A program made the position numbers and the translations under genes. Below are positions 22,595-29,898 of a stretch of 31,373 nt of DNA, piece after piece. How positions within the stretch are numbered: the first letter of the stretch is position 1; the number at the start of each line of letters is the position of its first letter. Source of the DNA: JAGVPT01 sp035500675 (GTDB lineage Bacteria; Bacteroidota; Ignavibacteria; UBA10030; UBA8401). The notes under the pieces are model-generated. The model was not told the DNA's origin. It was given only the letters and a program-made list of their open reading frames with translations, and made no database searches. The stretch is from assembly GCA_035500675.1 (NCBI GenBank), contig DATJXA010000174.1, forward strand, positions 1-31,373, written 5' to 3'.

Positions 22595-23608
22595 TCACGA
22601 TCCGCTGCCGACGACAAATTGTGGATTATTGTTTTCAAAAGCAAGGATGTTGTCGACGGTGGTCTGGAGTATGCGTTCCACCGCTTCGACACTGTCGAAC
22701 GCCATGTGGGGAGTCAGGATGACATTTTCCATTTTAAGCAGAATATTTTTCTGGAGGAGAGCGTGAAGCTTCTCCACAGGGACATTCCTGGTCAGCATCT
22801 GATTTTCGTCTTTGACCAATTCTTCCCCTTCGAAGACGTCGAGCCCTGCGCCGGCGAAAATACCGGAGTTCAATGCATAATGGAGTGCCTGCGTCTCGAT
22901 GAGATCCCCGCGCGCTGTGTTGATGAACAGCGCACCCTTCTTCACCTTGTCGATATTCTTCATATTGAGAAGATGATGGGTATGTTCATTCGAGGGGCAA
23001 TGGAGCGAGATGATATCGGAGTGCGAGAGCAACTCGTCGAGAGAGACGTATGTAAAATCGAGTGTGTCGGCAAGAAAATGATTTTTCTTGAGGTCGAAAG
23101 CGATGACGTTGAGGCCAAACCCTTTTGCCATCCGGATGACGTGAAGACCGATGCTTCCGGCGCCGATGACGCCGAGCGTCTTTCCTTTGAGGTCGAAACC
23201 CTGGAGGCCTTCAAGGGAAAAATCGTTCCTGAGCGTCCGTATGTATGCGCGGTGGATGTTGCGCGAAAGCGAGAGGATGAGCGCGAACGTGTGCTCGGCG
23301 ACTGTGTTTTCGCCGTAGTAGGGAACGTTGCACACCGTGACCCCGCGTTTCTTCGCCTCATGAATGTCGATGTGATTGAACCCGGTGCTTCGCGTCGCGA
23401 TGAGCCGAAGGTTCTTCAAACTTTTAAGGAGATCCTTCTTTATGACCGAATAAATGAACACAGAAATAGTGTCGGCTTTCGCAAACTTGCTGAACGGGAC
23501 TTCCTGAATCGGAGCCGGGAAGAACTGTACAGCGGCATGTTTGCCAATCCGCTTACGAAGAAAATGCTCCTCGGATTTCGGCGTCTCGAAAAAGGCGATG
23601 CTCTTCAT
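22595..23608 (-). CDS. D-lactate dehydrogenase-like D-2-hydroxyacid dehydrogenase
   Basis: 337 residues of the D-isomer-specific 2-hydroxyacid dehydrogenase family, which uses NAD(H) to interconvert 2-keto and D-2-hydroxy acids such as pyruvate and D-lactate. The nucleotide fold holds GVIGAGSIG (GxGxxG at 149-154); the catalytic residues are Arg233 (TARGDLIE), Glu260 (GLDVFEGEEL) and His311 (ILTPHMAF). ATRSTGFNHIDI, PYYGENTVAEHTFALILSLS and the ~20-residue insertion after GLDVFEGEEL place it near fermentative D-lactate dehydrogenases. The ATG directly follows the stop codon of the NtrC-type regulator gene (no gap), so it is co-translated with it and probably belongs to the same operon. Pyruvate specificity is inferred. 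Confidence 0.88.
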   Translation of the reverse strand: MKSIAFFETPKSEEHFLRKRIGKHAAVQFFPAPIQEVPFSKFAKADTISVFIYSVIKKDLLKSLKNLRLIATRSTGFNHIDIHEAKKRGVTVCNVPYYGENTVAEHTFALILSLSRNIHRAYIRTLRNDFSLEGLQGFDLKGKTLGVIGAGSIGLHVIRMAKGFGLNVIAFDLKKNHFLADTLDFTYVSLDELLSHSDIISLHCPSNEHTHHLLNMKNIDKVKKGALFINTARGDLIETQALHYALNSGIFAGAGLDVFEGEELVKDENQMLTRNVPVEKLHALLQKNILLKMENVILTPHMAFDSVEAVERILQTTVDNILAFENNNPQFVVGSGS

Positions 23609-24997
23609 CTACTCATCCTTCGTCGTTGATGGGTGCTTTACGGGAAGCTTTAACTCTTCCATCTTCCTGTAGAGCGATGAAAGGCTGATGCCAAGCTCTT
23701 GGGCCGCAACCTCTTTGTTAAAATCGTGGTGCTGCAGGGTCCCTTCGATAAATCGCCGCTCGAAGTTTCTCGTGGCGTCTTTCAGCGTCGAGCCGTCGAC
23801 GACGGCACCATCGTCGCTCGTCGAAAGCTTCTGCATGTTGTCGGGCAGATGGACGACGTCCACATATTCTCCGTCGCAAAAGATCATCGCCCGCTCGATA
23901 ACATTCTGCAGCTCCCGGACCTCCCCCTTCCATTGATAGTGCATGAGCACGCTCATCGCCTGGTTCGTCACTCCCTTGATGTTCTTCCCCATCTGGTTCC
24001 TGTACGTGCTGATGAAATGATTGACGAGAAGAGGAAGGTCGTCCACCCTTTCGACGAGCGACGGCATGTGGATCTCGACGACGTTCAAACGGTAAAAGAG
24101 GTCTTCGCGGAATTTATTGTTCGCGACTTCTTCGCGTAGGTTCCTGTTCGTCGATGCGATGAGCCGGACGTTATATTTAAACGGATCGTTGGAGCCGACG
24201 GGAAATATTTCTCTTTGTTCGATCGCGCGTAAAAGTTTCACCTGCAAATGAAGCGGCATCTCGCTGATCTCGTCGAGAAGCAGCGTCCCTCCGTCCGCGA
24301 CTTTGAAGACGCCGTCCTTGTCCGCAACAGCGCCGGTAAACGAACCCTTTTTATGGCCGAAGAGCTCGCTTTCGACGAGGGTTTCGACGATGGCGCCGCA
24401 GTTGATGGCGGCAAAGCGCTTCCCGGCCCTTTTACTGTTGTAGTGGATGGCGCGCGCTGCAAGTTCTTTGCCCGTCCCGCTTTTGCCGGTAATGAGGACG
24501 GTGCCTTCGCTCGCGGCGACTTTCTCGATCGTTTGAAATACTTTTTTCATGGCCGGGCTTTGGCCGATGATGTTGTGGAAATCGTATTGGCGGTTCAGCT
24601 CTTTCCGGAGAAGCGTATTCTCGAGCGACAGTCTTCTGTGCTCCAGCAGCTTCTTCACGCGGATGATGAGGTCGTCGAACTCGATCGGCTTTAGCACGTA
24701 GTCATACGCCCCTTTGCGCAGCGCGTCGATGGCGGTCTCTATCGAACCGTACGCTGTGATGATGATGACGAACGTGTGAGGCGAGCGAAGGGAAATTTTA
24801 TCGAGCAGCTCTGTCCCCCTCATCTCCGGCATTTCGATGTCGGTGATGACGATATCGAACGGCGCGTTCATGATCTTCTCGAGCGCGACGACCCCGTTCT
24901 GCGCTTCCTCGACCTCGTATCCTTCCTTCCGGAGAATGAATGAAAGAGATTCCCGAATGATTTCTTCATCATCAGCAATGAGTATGCGTTCAGACAT
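23609..24997 (-). CDS. NtrC-family sigma-54-dependent response regulator
   Basis: 462 residues in three parts. Receiver at 1-120 with phosphoacceptor Asp53 (ITDIEMPEM), Thr (IITAYGS) and Lys (VLKPIEF). AAA+ domain about 140-375: Walker A GKSGTGKE (171-178), the sigma-54 contact loop as GSFTGA (218-223, Ser in place of the usual Ala), Walker B GGTLLLDEISEM, and RLIASTNRNL. C-terminal Fis-type helix-turn-helix (HHDFNKEVAAQELGISLSSL). It activates sigma-54 promoters after phosphorylation by the kinase encoded just upstream, whose gene overlaps by 8 nt. No TGGCAC-N5-TTGC promoter was found nearby, so its targets are likely elsewhere. Confidence 0.96.
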   Translation of the reverse strand: MSERILIADDEEIIRESLSFILRKEGYEVEEAQNGVVALEKIMNAPFDIVITDIEMPEMRGTELLDKISLRSPHTFVIIITAYGSIETAIDALRKGAYDYVLKPIEFDDLIIRVKKLLEHRRLSLENTLLRKELNRQYDFHNIIGQSPAMKKVFQTIEKVAASEGTVLITGKSGTGKELAARAIHYNSKRAGKRFAAINCGAIVETLVESELFGHKKGSFTGAVADKDGVFKVADGGTLLLDEISEMPLHLQVKLLRAIEQREIFPVGSNDPFKYNVRLIASTNRNLREEVANNKFREDLFYRLNVVEIHMPSLVERVDDLPLLVNHFISTYRNQMGKNIKGVTNQAMSVLMHYQWKGEVRELQNVIERAMIFCDGEYVDVVHLPDNMQKLSTSDDGAVVDGSTLKDATRNFERRFIEGTLQHHDFNKEVAAQELGISLSSLYRKMEELKLPVKHPSTTKDE

Positions 24998-26408
24998 GAG
25001 GAGTTCCTTTCAAGGGCAAAACAACGGTGAACACGCTTCCTTTTCCTTCTTTACTCTCAACACGGATGTCGCCGCCAAAATTCTTGACGATCCCATAACT
25101 CACCCAGAGCCCAAGCCCGGTTCCTTTTCCGACTTCTTTCGTCGTATAGAACGGGTCAAAAATTTTTCCGAAATCGGCTTCGGGAATTCCTTTTCCCGTA
25201 TCTTCAGTGATGATCTCGATCGTGTCCGGAGTCGCGCGGCTGGTGATGCGGATCGTTCCCGGCCTCCCTTCGCACGCATCGACGGCGTTCATTGCAATGT
25301 TGAGGAACACTTGGACGAGCTGGTCGTGCACGACGGACACTTGCGGAAGGTTGTCATCGAGCTCGATCACAAAAGTGATATCGTGCACTTTTTTCCCGTA
25401 TTGCACGATGTTGATCGCGTCGCGGATGATCGTGTTGACGTCGGCTTTCTTCACTTCATACGCGGACGGCCGGGAGAAATCCACAAGCTCCCTGATGATC
25501 TTTGCGATGCGGTTGACCTGGTTCTTGACCAGCTCGAGCTTCTCCTGGGCAAAGTGGTCTTTCGTCGTCCGTTGAATCACCTGGACGATCGATGAGATCG
25601 AAGTCAGCGGATTGCCGACTTCGTGCGCGATTCCCGCGGCAAGCGTGCCGAACGTTTCCATTTTCTGCGACCGGACAAGCTGCTGCTCGAGAATTTTCTG
25701 CTCCGTGATGTCCCTGTGCGCGCCGAGAAATCCTACAACACCTCCCCGAGGGTCGATGATCGGAGAAATGACAAGCTCCGTGTAGAACAGCTCGCCGTTC
25801 TTTCTTTTATTTTGTATTTGCCCGACCCATTCCTTTCCGCTGAGGATAATGGACCAGGCATTTTTCCAATATTGCGCGTCCTGCTTTCCGCTGTTCAGAA
25901 CGTTTGGATTTTTTCCGATCAATTCTTCTTTCGAATACCCGCTGACCTTTTCGAACGCCGGATTGAGAAAAATGATCTTCCCCTGCGCATCGGTGATTTG
26001 AATCGGGCTCATCGTATGCTGCATGACTTCGGAAAATCGGAGCAGGTCGAGCTCCATCTTTTCCTGCTCTGTAATATCTTTCGCAACCAGCACGGTTATT
26101 TCCGGCTCGCTGGCGTCGAACGTTTTTAACGTCACCTCAACTTCCTTTACCCGATTGCCGTCGTAGTCGAACTGCGACCGGAATACAACATCGGTTTCGG
26201 GGCGCCGAAACATCTCTTCAAATTTTTCTCTATGAGACCCTTTGAAAAGGTCAAACGCAGACCAAGGAGCGGCGCCGTTTTTCCCTTCAAAAAGCTGCCG
26301 CGCGACGTTCGCATTGTAGTCGAGAATGAGACCTTTTCTGTCGAGCACAAAGATCAACTCGGGCACGAGGTCAAAAATACGTCCGTATTTGGAGTGCAAG
26401 TCTTTCAT
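24990..26408 (-). CDS. PAS-domain soluble histidine kinase (NtrB-like)
   Basis: 472 residues with no membrane segment. Two PAS domains lie at about 8-113 and 125-238 (IQITDAQGKIIFLNPAFEKV, ending in GAHRDITEQ). The phosphoacceptor motif is AAGIAHEVGNPLTSI with His262, of the NtrB/AtoS style. The ATPase domain has FLNIAMNAVDA, EDTGKGIPEADF, IFDPFYTTKEVGKGTGLGL and ends SVFTVVLPL. The first PAS domain may bind a cofactor or small ligand; no obvious haem or flavin motif was seen. Its 3' end overlaps the NtrC-type regulator gene by 8 nt, so the two are one unit with the D-lactate-dehydrogenase-like gene. Upstream, TATTAT/TATATT on the minus strand at 26466-26473 is a possible -10 box. Confidence 0.95.
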   Translation of the reverse strand: MKDLHSKYGRIFDLVPELIFVLDRKGLILDYNANVARQLFEGKNGAAPWSAFDLFKGSHREKFEEMFRRPETDVVFRSQFDYDGNRVKEVEVTLKTFDASEPEITVLVAKDITEQEKMELDLLRFSEVMQHTMSPIQITDAQGKIIFLNPAFEKVSGYSKEELIGKNPNVLNSGKQDAQYWKNAWSIILSGKEWVGQIQNKRKNGELFYTELVISPIIDPRGGVVGFLGAHRDITEQKILEQQLVRSQKMETFGTLAAGIAHEVGNPLTSISSIVQVIQRTTKDHFAQEKLELVKNQVNRIAKIIRELVDFSRPSAYEVKKADVNTIIRDAINIVQYGKKVHDITFVIELDDNLPQVSVVHDQLVQVFLNIAMNAVDACEGRPGTIRITSRATPDTIEIITEDTGKGIPEADFGKIFDPFYTTKEVGKGTGLGLWVSYGIVKNFGGDIRVESKEGKGSVFTVVLPLKGTPHV

Positions 26409-26630
26409 CTAAACAGCGGATCTCAATATTTCGCCTTTATTCGGCGTGTTATTGGCGTACTCGGCATAATATAAACACTTTTTCCGATAAGAAAAAAACT
26501 AATGGCATATATCCTTCAAAAATTATGTTCGATGAATCGGTCTCTCTACGAAAGGTGACATTGAAAGGTTTCCTGCACGCTTGTCGTGAGACGAATGGCA
26601 ACGAGGAGGGAGTGGAATGGAGGAATGCTC
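26409..26630. other. 222-bp spacer upstream of the PAS kinase gene
   Basis: No gene was seen. On the minus strand it contains TATATTATG near 26465-26473, which could be a -10 element for the kinase operon, without a clear -35. No terminator hairpin for the rhodanese gene was visible, so read-through cannot be excluded. Confidence 0.35.
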
Positions 26631-27035
26631 TTATTTCACCACGTCAAGTGAATCGCTCAACCATTGCATAATCCCCCCTTTGAGATTCACAACGGTAAAC
26701 CCATTTTGCGAGAGAAAACGGCTTGCCGCCGCGCTCCGATGGCCCGTTTTGCAATAAACAAGGATCGTTTTTTTCTTCATTTCATTCAATTCGTCAAGTC
26801 GCGATGAAAGCTCTCGGACAGGAATGAGAATCGCATGAGGAAGATGACCTGTTGCGCCGGCAAATTCCTCCGGGGTTCTGACATCGAGAATCGCAATGTT
26901 CGTGTCGCTTTGCATCAAAGATGCAGCTTCACGGGGAGTAAGGGAGCGATAATCGTTTGATTTGGATTGGGATTGACTGCGGATAAAAATGAAAAAGAGC
27001 GCTATCGCAAGTAATAAAAGAAAAATCTGAGTCAT
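26631..27035 (-). CDS. Membrane-anchored single-domain rhodanese
   Basis: From ATG 27033-27035 the protein has 134 residues; this start gives an N-terminal transmembrane helix at about 3-18 (IFLLLLAIALFFIFI). Residues about 32-130 are a rhodanese domain: REAASLMQSD, AILDVRTPEEFAGATGHLPHA, and the active-site loop CKTGHRS (Cys95-Ser101), followed by GGIMQWL. It would move sulfane sulfur or reduce polysulfide/disulfide species close to the inner membrane. The catalytic loop is intact. Position after the VOC dioxygenase gene (123 nt) in the same direction may link it to thiol stress, but co-transcription is not shown. GGAAAG is only a weak Shine-Dalgarno. Confidence 0.88.
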   Translation of the reverse strand: MTQIFLLLLAIALFFIFIRSQSQSKSNDYRSLTPREAASLMQSDTNIAILDVRTPEEFAGATGHLPHAILIPVRELSSRLDELNEMKKKTILVYCKTGHRSAAASRFLSQNGFTVVNLKGGIMQWLSDSLDVVK

Positions 27036-27158
27036 ATTTGCTTTCCGTTGATAACTGGGGATGTAATGTACTGGAATGTTCAACCTCAATCAAGATGGAA
27101 CATACTGAAATGGACGTCAGGTTCAACCCCTAGTAATGAAAAATTTAAGAAGGGCGAA

Positions 27159-28091
27159 TTACGGAATGCGCGAAAAAATTTCAAGCGGAATATTGTCCGG
27201 GCTTGCGATCCGGAGAACTCTTTTTTTGAGAACGTCTGAATCAGAGTGTTCAAAATGCGAGGAGCTATCGGTGAAATGTTCGGCAAGTACTTTCAGCGCA
27301 TTTTCATCCGGCATTTCAACACCGACGGCAATAAGTCCTGCCGCATCGGACGGCGAAGGTGGAGCGCCTTTCCCCGCCCACACATTCACTCCGACATGAT
27401 GGTGGTATCCTCCCGCCGACAAAAAAAGAGCACCGGGGTACGATCGCTGTGTCACGTCGAAACCGACAAGTGCATGAAAAAATTTTTCAGCAGAACTCAG
27501 ATCCGAAACGTGAAGATGCACATGTCCGATATCTGTGCCTGGGTCGGCGTCCAAAGAGTGCGTATCGCTCTCGGAAAGCTCCGCAACAAGACTGTCGATG
27601 TCGAGTGGCTGCGTGGCCATTTGAATTTGTTTTTCTTGAATCACCCATTCTGCGCGTGGACGATCGGCATACAGCTCTACGCCATTTTCATCGGGGTCCG
27701 CAAGATAGATCGCTTCGCTTACCAAGTGGTCTGAAAATCCTTGGAAGGCAACGTCGTTTCGATACAGCCGGTAAAACACCTTGGCGAGCTCGCGCCGGTT
27801 GGGAAAACGTATGGCAGTATGATATAATCCGGTCGAACGGGCGGGCTTCGGCCGTGCTCCTCGTCGTTCAGAGAGAATCAGAATGATGGGGCCGCCCTTC
27901 GACGCGGTAAGCGAAACGGTCGTGCCCGATTCGCGCGCCCGCTTCAATCCTACAAGAGTTTCGTAGAAACGAAGCGAGCGCTCGAGATCGGAGACTCGAA
28001 GATGCACATAGCCAATATGGGTCTCATCGGGAAGATGAAATCCGTTGCTCATTTTTACGTTTAAATTTTCCGACGGCAATTGTGCTTTCAT
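27159..28091 (-). CDS. Two-domain VOC ring-cleaving dioxygenase (MhqO/CatE-like)
   Basis: 310 residues from ATG 28089-28091, preceded by AAAGGT; an ATG at 28121 would add 10 residues. Two vicinal-oxygen-chelate units follow. The first has HIGYVHLRVSDLERS, GLYHTAIRFPNR and NGVELYADRP; the second GHVHLHVSDLSSAEKFF, GGYHHHVGVNVWAG and NIPLEIFSRIP. Each thus has a His, His, Glu set for a divalent metal, usually Fe(II). Length and layout match Bacillus MhqA/MhqO/CatE-type dioxygenases, which cleave hydroquinone or catechol adducts. It is the last gene of a run MarR, nitroreductase, DoxX, VOC, with 68 nt to the DoxX gene. Confidence 0.87.
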   Translation of the reverse strand: MKAQLPSENLNVKMSNGFHLPDETHIGYVHLRVSDLERSLRFYETLVGLKRARESGTTVSLTASKGGPIILILSERRGARPKPARSTGLYHTAIRFPNRRELAKVFYRLYRNDVAFQGFSDHLVSEAIYLADPDENGVELYADRPRAEWVIQEKQIQMATQPLDIDSLVAELSESDTHSLDADPGTDIGHVHLHVSDLSSAEKFFHALVGFDVTQRSYPGALFLSAGGYHHHVGVNVWAGKGAPPSPSDAAGLIAVGVEMPDENALKVLAEHFTDSSSHFEHSDSDVLKKRVLRIASPDNIPLEIFSRIP

Positions 28092-28159
28092 TACCTTTCT
28101 TGCATGTAATCTTGCAATCATACGACATTGCAGGATTACACAAACTCATTCTACCGCAT

Positions 28160-28588
28160 TCAAATCAAATTGTCGATACTATACACCCCTCCGCCAAGCA
28201 ACACGAGAACGAGAGAAATGACGGCGAGCGTGAGCGTAAATTCATACCCCTGCCCTTTTCCGTCGCCTTTACCGCTGAGGAAAAATCCCATCGGAAGGTG
28301 CACTTTGAGCGTTGCGACGAGCATCATAATGAAAATGCCGAGGGCGGCAAATTTTGTGAACAGGCCCAAAACCAGTGCGATCCCTCCGAGAAATTCGACA
28401 AACGGACCGAGATAAGCAAGCGGGGCCGGAACATGCACGACATTTTTAAAATATCCGACCGTGCCGGTTAAACCGTAACCGCCAAACCAGCCGAATACTT
28501 TTTGGGCGCCGTGTGCAAAGAACACGACACCGAGAACGATACGCAAGAGAAAGAGCGCAAGCGAAAGTTGAGTGAAAGATGGTAACAT
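28160..28588 (-). CDS. DoxX-family membrane protein (MhqP-like)
   Basis: 142 residues with four hydrophobic helices (about 7-27, 50-70, 78-98 and 116-136). The family signature LRIVLGVVFFAHGAQKVFGWFG lies at 16-37, followed by GPFVEFLGGIALVLGLFTKFAAL at 62-84. DoxX proteins act at the membrane; in Bacillus, MhqP accompanies quinone-resistance enzymes. Shine-Dalgarno AAAAGGAGAAGTCC is excellent. It lies 18 nt after the nitroreductase gene, so the two are certainly one transcript. The exact chemical role is unknown. Confidence 0.92.
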   Translation of the reverse strand: MLPSFTQLSLALFLLRIVLGVVFFAHGAQKVFGWFGGYGLTGTVGYFKNVVHVPAPLAYLGPFVEFLGGIALVLGLFTKFAALGIFIMMLVATLKVHLPMGFFLSGKGDGKGQGYEFTLTLAVISLVLVLLGGGVYSIDNLI

Positions 28589-28606
28589 TGGACTTCTCCT
28601 TTTATG

Positions 28607-29278
28607 TTAGTTGTTGATTGTTTTGTTGAGCATTTCAAGTTTGTCGCCCTGAATTTCCTCATACCGTTCTCCCCATTTCGCTTTAAAAACGATTTCCGAC
28701 AGTGATTTCCGAACACGGGGCGCTAGTTCTCGTTGGAGTAGAAAATCCGGAAGCGCATTGACGGGCCCCTCGTAGCCAACGGCAATAACAACGAGAGGTT
28801 CATAGTCGTCCGGAATCTCGAACGCCTTTCTCGTCCCCTCTACGTCGAACCCTCCCATTTGGTGAACTGCGAGCCCAAGCGATTGGGCTTGCAAACTCAG
28901 GTTTGCGTTTGCCAAACCCAGATCGTGGAATGCGACCTTCACCGCTCGCTCATGTGCCGACGGCGCAATTTTTGTGGCCGCGATGATCAGCACCGGCGCG
29001 TTCACTGCCCAGAGCCTGTTCCCTTCGGAAAGAAGACTTACTAACCGACGATGGGTGTCCGGCTCTTTTTTTGTGACGACGATATACCGCCACGGTTGTC
29101 CGTTGTTCGACGAGGGAGCCCACCGTGCCGCCTCGAGGATGCTAAGCAGTTTTTCGTCCTCGACCGGGCGCGCTGCAAATGCCCTTGTGCTCCGGCGTTT
29201 TTCGATCAACGGATGGAGCTGCGTCGGACGAACGGGAATTACTGCCGAATTGCTTTCTTGATGCGCTAATGAGATCAT
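28607..29278 (-). CDS. Nitroreductase-family oxidoreductase (MhqN-like)
   Basis: 223 residues from ATG 29276-29278, chosen because GAAGGA lies nine bases upstream; an ATG at 29312-29314 in frame lacks a Shine-Dalgarno. FMN-binding residues are in LIEKRRSTRAFAARPV (about 24-39) and ARWAPSSNNGQPWRYIVV (about 51-68), with LGLANANLSLQAQSLGL and VVIAVGYEGP further on. The enzyme should reduce quinones or nitroaromatics with NAD(P)H. It is preceded by the MarR gene (72 nt gap) and followed by DoxX. The gap holds an AT-rich palindrome at 29320-29333 that may be a second regulator site. Confidence 0.93.
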   Translation of the reverse strand: MISLAHQESNSAVIPVRPTQLHPLIEKRRSTRAFAARPVEDEKLLSILEAARWAPSSNNGQPWRYIVVTKKEPDTHRRLVSLLSEGNRLWAVNAPVLIIAATKIAPSAHERAVKVAFHDLGLANANLSLQAQSLGLAVHQMGGFDVEGTRKAFEIPDDYEPLVVIAVGYEGPVNALPDFLLQRELAPRVRKSLSEIVFKAKWGERYEEIQGDKLEMLNKTINN

Positions 29279-29319
29279 GCCGTTAAGTCCTTCATAATTG
29301 AAATATTCTAACATAGATT

Positions 29320-29333
29320 TTTTAAATTTAAAA
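29320..29333. repeat. 14-bp AT palindrome upstream of the nitroreductase gene
   Basis: TTTTAAATTTAAAA is a perfect palindrome in the marR-nitroreductase gap. Its centre TTTAAATTTAA also occurs in the inverted repeat at the marR promoter, so it may be a second, weaker MarR site. AT-rich palindromes of this size also arise by chance. Confidence 0.3.
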
Positions 29334-29350
29334 TATTTGAGGAAAAAAAA

Positions 29351-29809
29351 TCACAACTTGTTCTGTAATGCAACACCCAGTTTTTTCAGCAGCTCAGAAA
29401 GGTGCGTCTGCTCTTCCTCGCTGAGCACAGAGGCCATTTTGGTGACAAACTGCGCGTGCTGGACGAAAATTTCGTTAAAGAGTTTCTCCCCCTTTGGCGT
29501 CAGTCGGATCATGATCGCCCGGCGGTCTTCCGGAGAAGGAGTGCGTTCGACAAGCTTATCTTTTTCCAGGTTATCGATGACGACGGTGATATTCCCGCCG
29601 CTCGTGAGCAGCTTTGAACAAAATCCCCCCATGCGCATCGGCCCTAAATGTCCGAGGGCCTCGATCACGGAAAACTGCGGAGGCGTCAGACCGTATCGCT
29701 GGATATCCGTTGTCGTGAGCCGGCCAAATATTGAACTGGCGCGGGCGAGCTTCACCCACATGCCAAGCGCCAGGTCCGCTTTCCTGCCGTATTTTTTTGT
29801 CGTTTTCAT
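29351..29809 (-). CDS. MarR-family transcriptional regulator (MhqR-like position)
   Basis: 152 residues of the MarR winged-helix family. Helix 1 is KADLALGMWVKLARASSIF; the DNA-binding region runs LTPPQFSVIEALGHLGPMRM, LLTSGGNITVVIDNLEKDKL, and the wing with VERTPSPEDRRAIMIRLTPKG; a C-terminal dimer helix follows. There is one cysteine, Cys64 in GGFCSKLL next to the recognition part, which could react with electrophiles (inference). It heads the run MarR, nitroreductase, DoxX, VOC dioxygenase, the gene set of Bacillus mhqR-controlled quinone resistance. Its own promoter carries an inverted repeat across the -10 box, which suggests autorepression. Confidence 0.93.
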   Translation of the reverse strand: MKTTKKYGRKADLALGMWVKLARASSIFGRLTTTDIQRYGLTPPQFSVIEALGHLGPMRMGGFCSKLLTSGGNITVVIDNLEKDKLVERTPSPEDRRAIMIRLTPKGEKLFNEIFVQHAQFVTKMASVLSEEEQTHLSELLKKLGVALQNKL

Positions 29810-29822
29810 GAATAATTATTTC

Positions 29823-29843
29823 AAATTCAAACTGTTTAAATTT
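29823..29843. promoter_or_regulatory. Inverted repeat at the marR promoter, candidate MarR operator
   Basis: AAATTCAAAC (29823-29832) and GTTTAAATTT (29834-29843) are inverted repeats, nine of ten pairs matching, around one T. The site begins 13 bp before the marR start codon and covers the -10 box at 29839-29844. Size and symmetry suit a MarR dimer. Confidence 0.6.
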
Positions 29844-29867
29844 AATACAAATTTTGTCGAATGTCAA
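29839..29867 (-). promoter_or_regulatory. sigma-70-like promoter of the marR operon
   Basis: On the minus strand a perfect TTGACA (29862-29867) is followed after 17 bp by TAAATT (29839-29844), four of six -10 positions. Transcription would start close to 29832, about 25 nt before the marR ATG. Confidence 0.6.
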
Positions 29868-29898
29868 GTACTTTCTGTTACAAAAAAATGTATGTCTA

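Noticed and set aside
22619..23629. A 336-codon open frame on the plus strand opposite the D-lactate-dehydrogenase-like gene
   Set aside because: The antisense gene has all catalytic motifs; the plus-strand product has none and mirrors its codon pattern.
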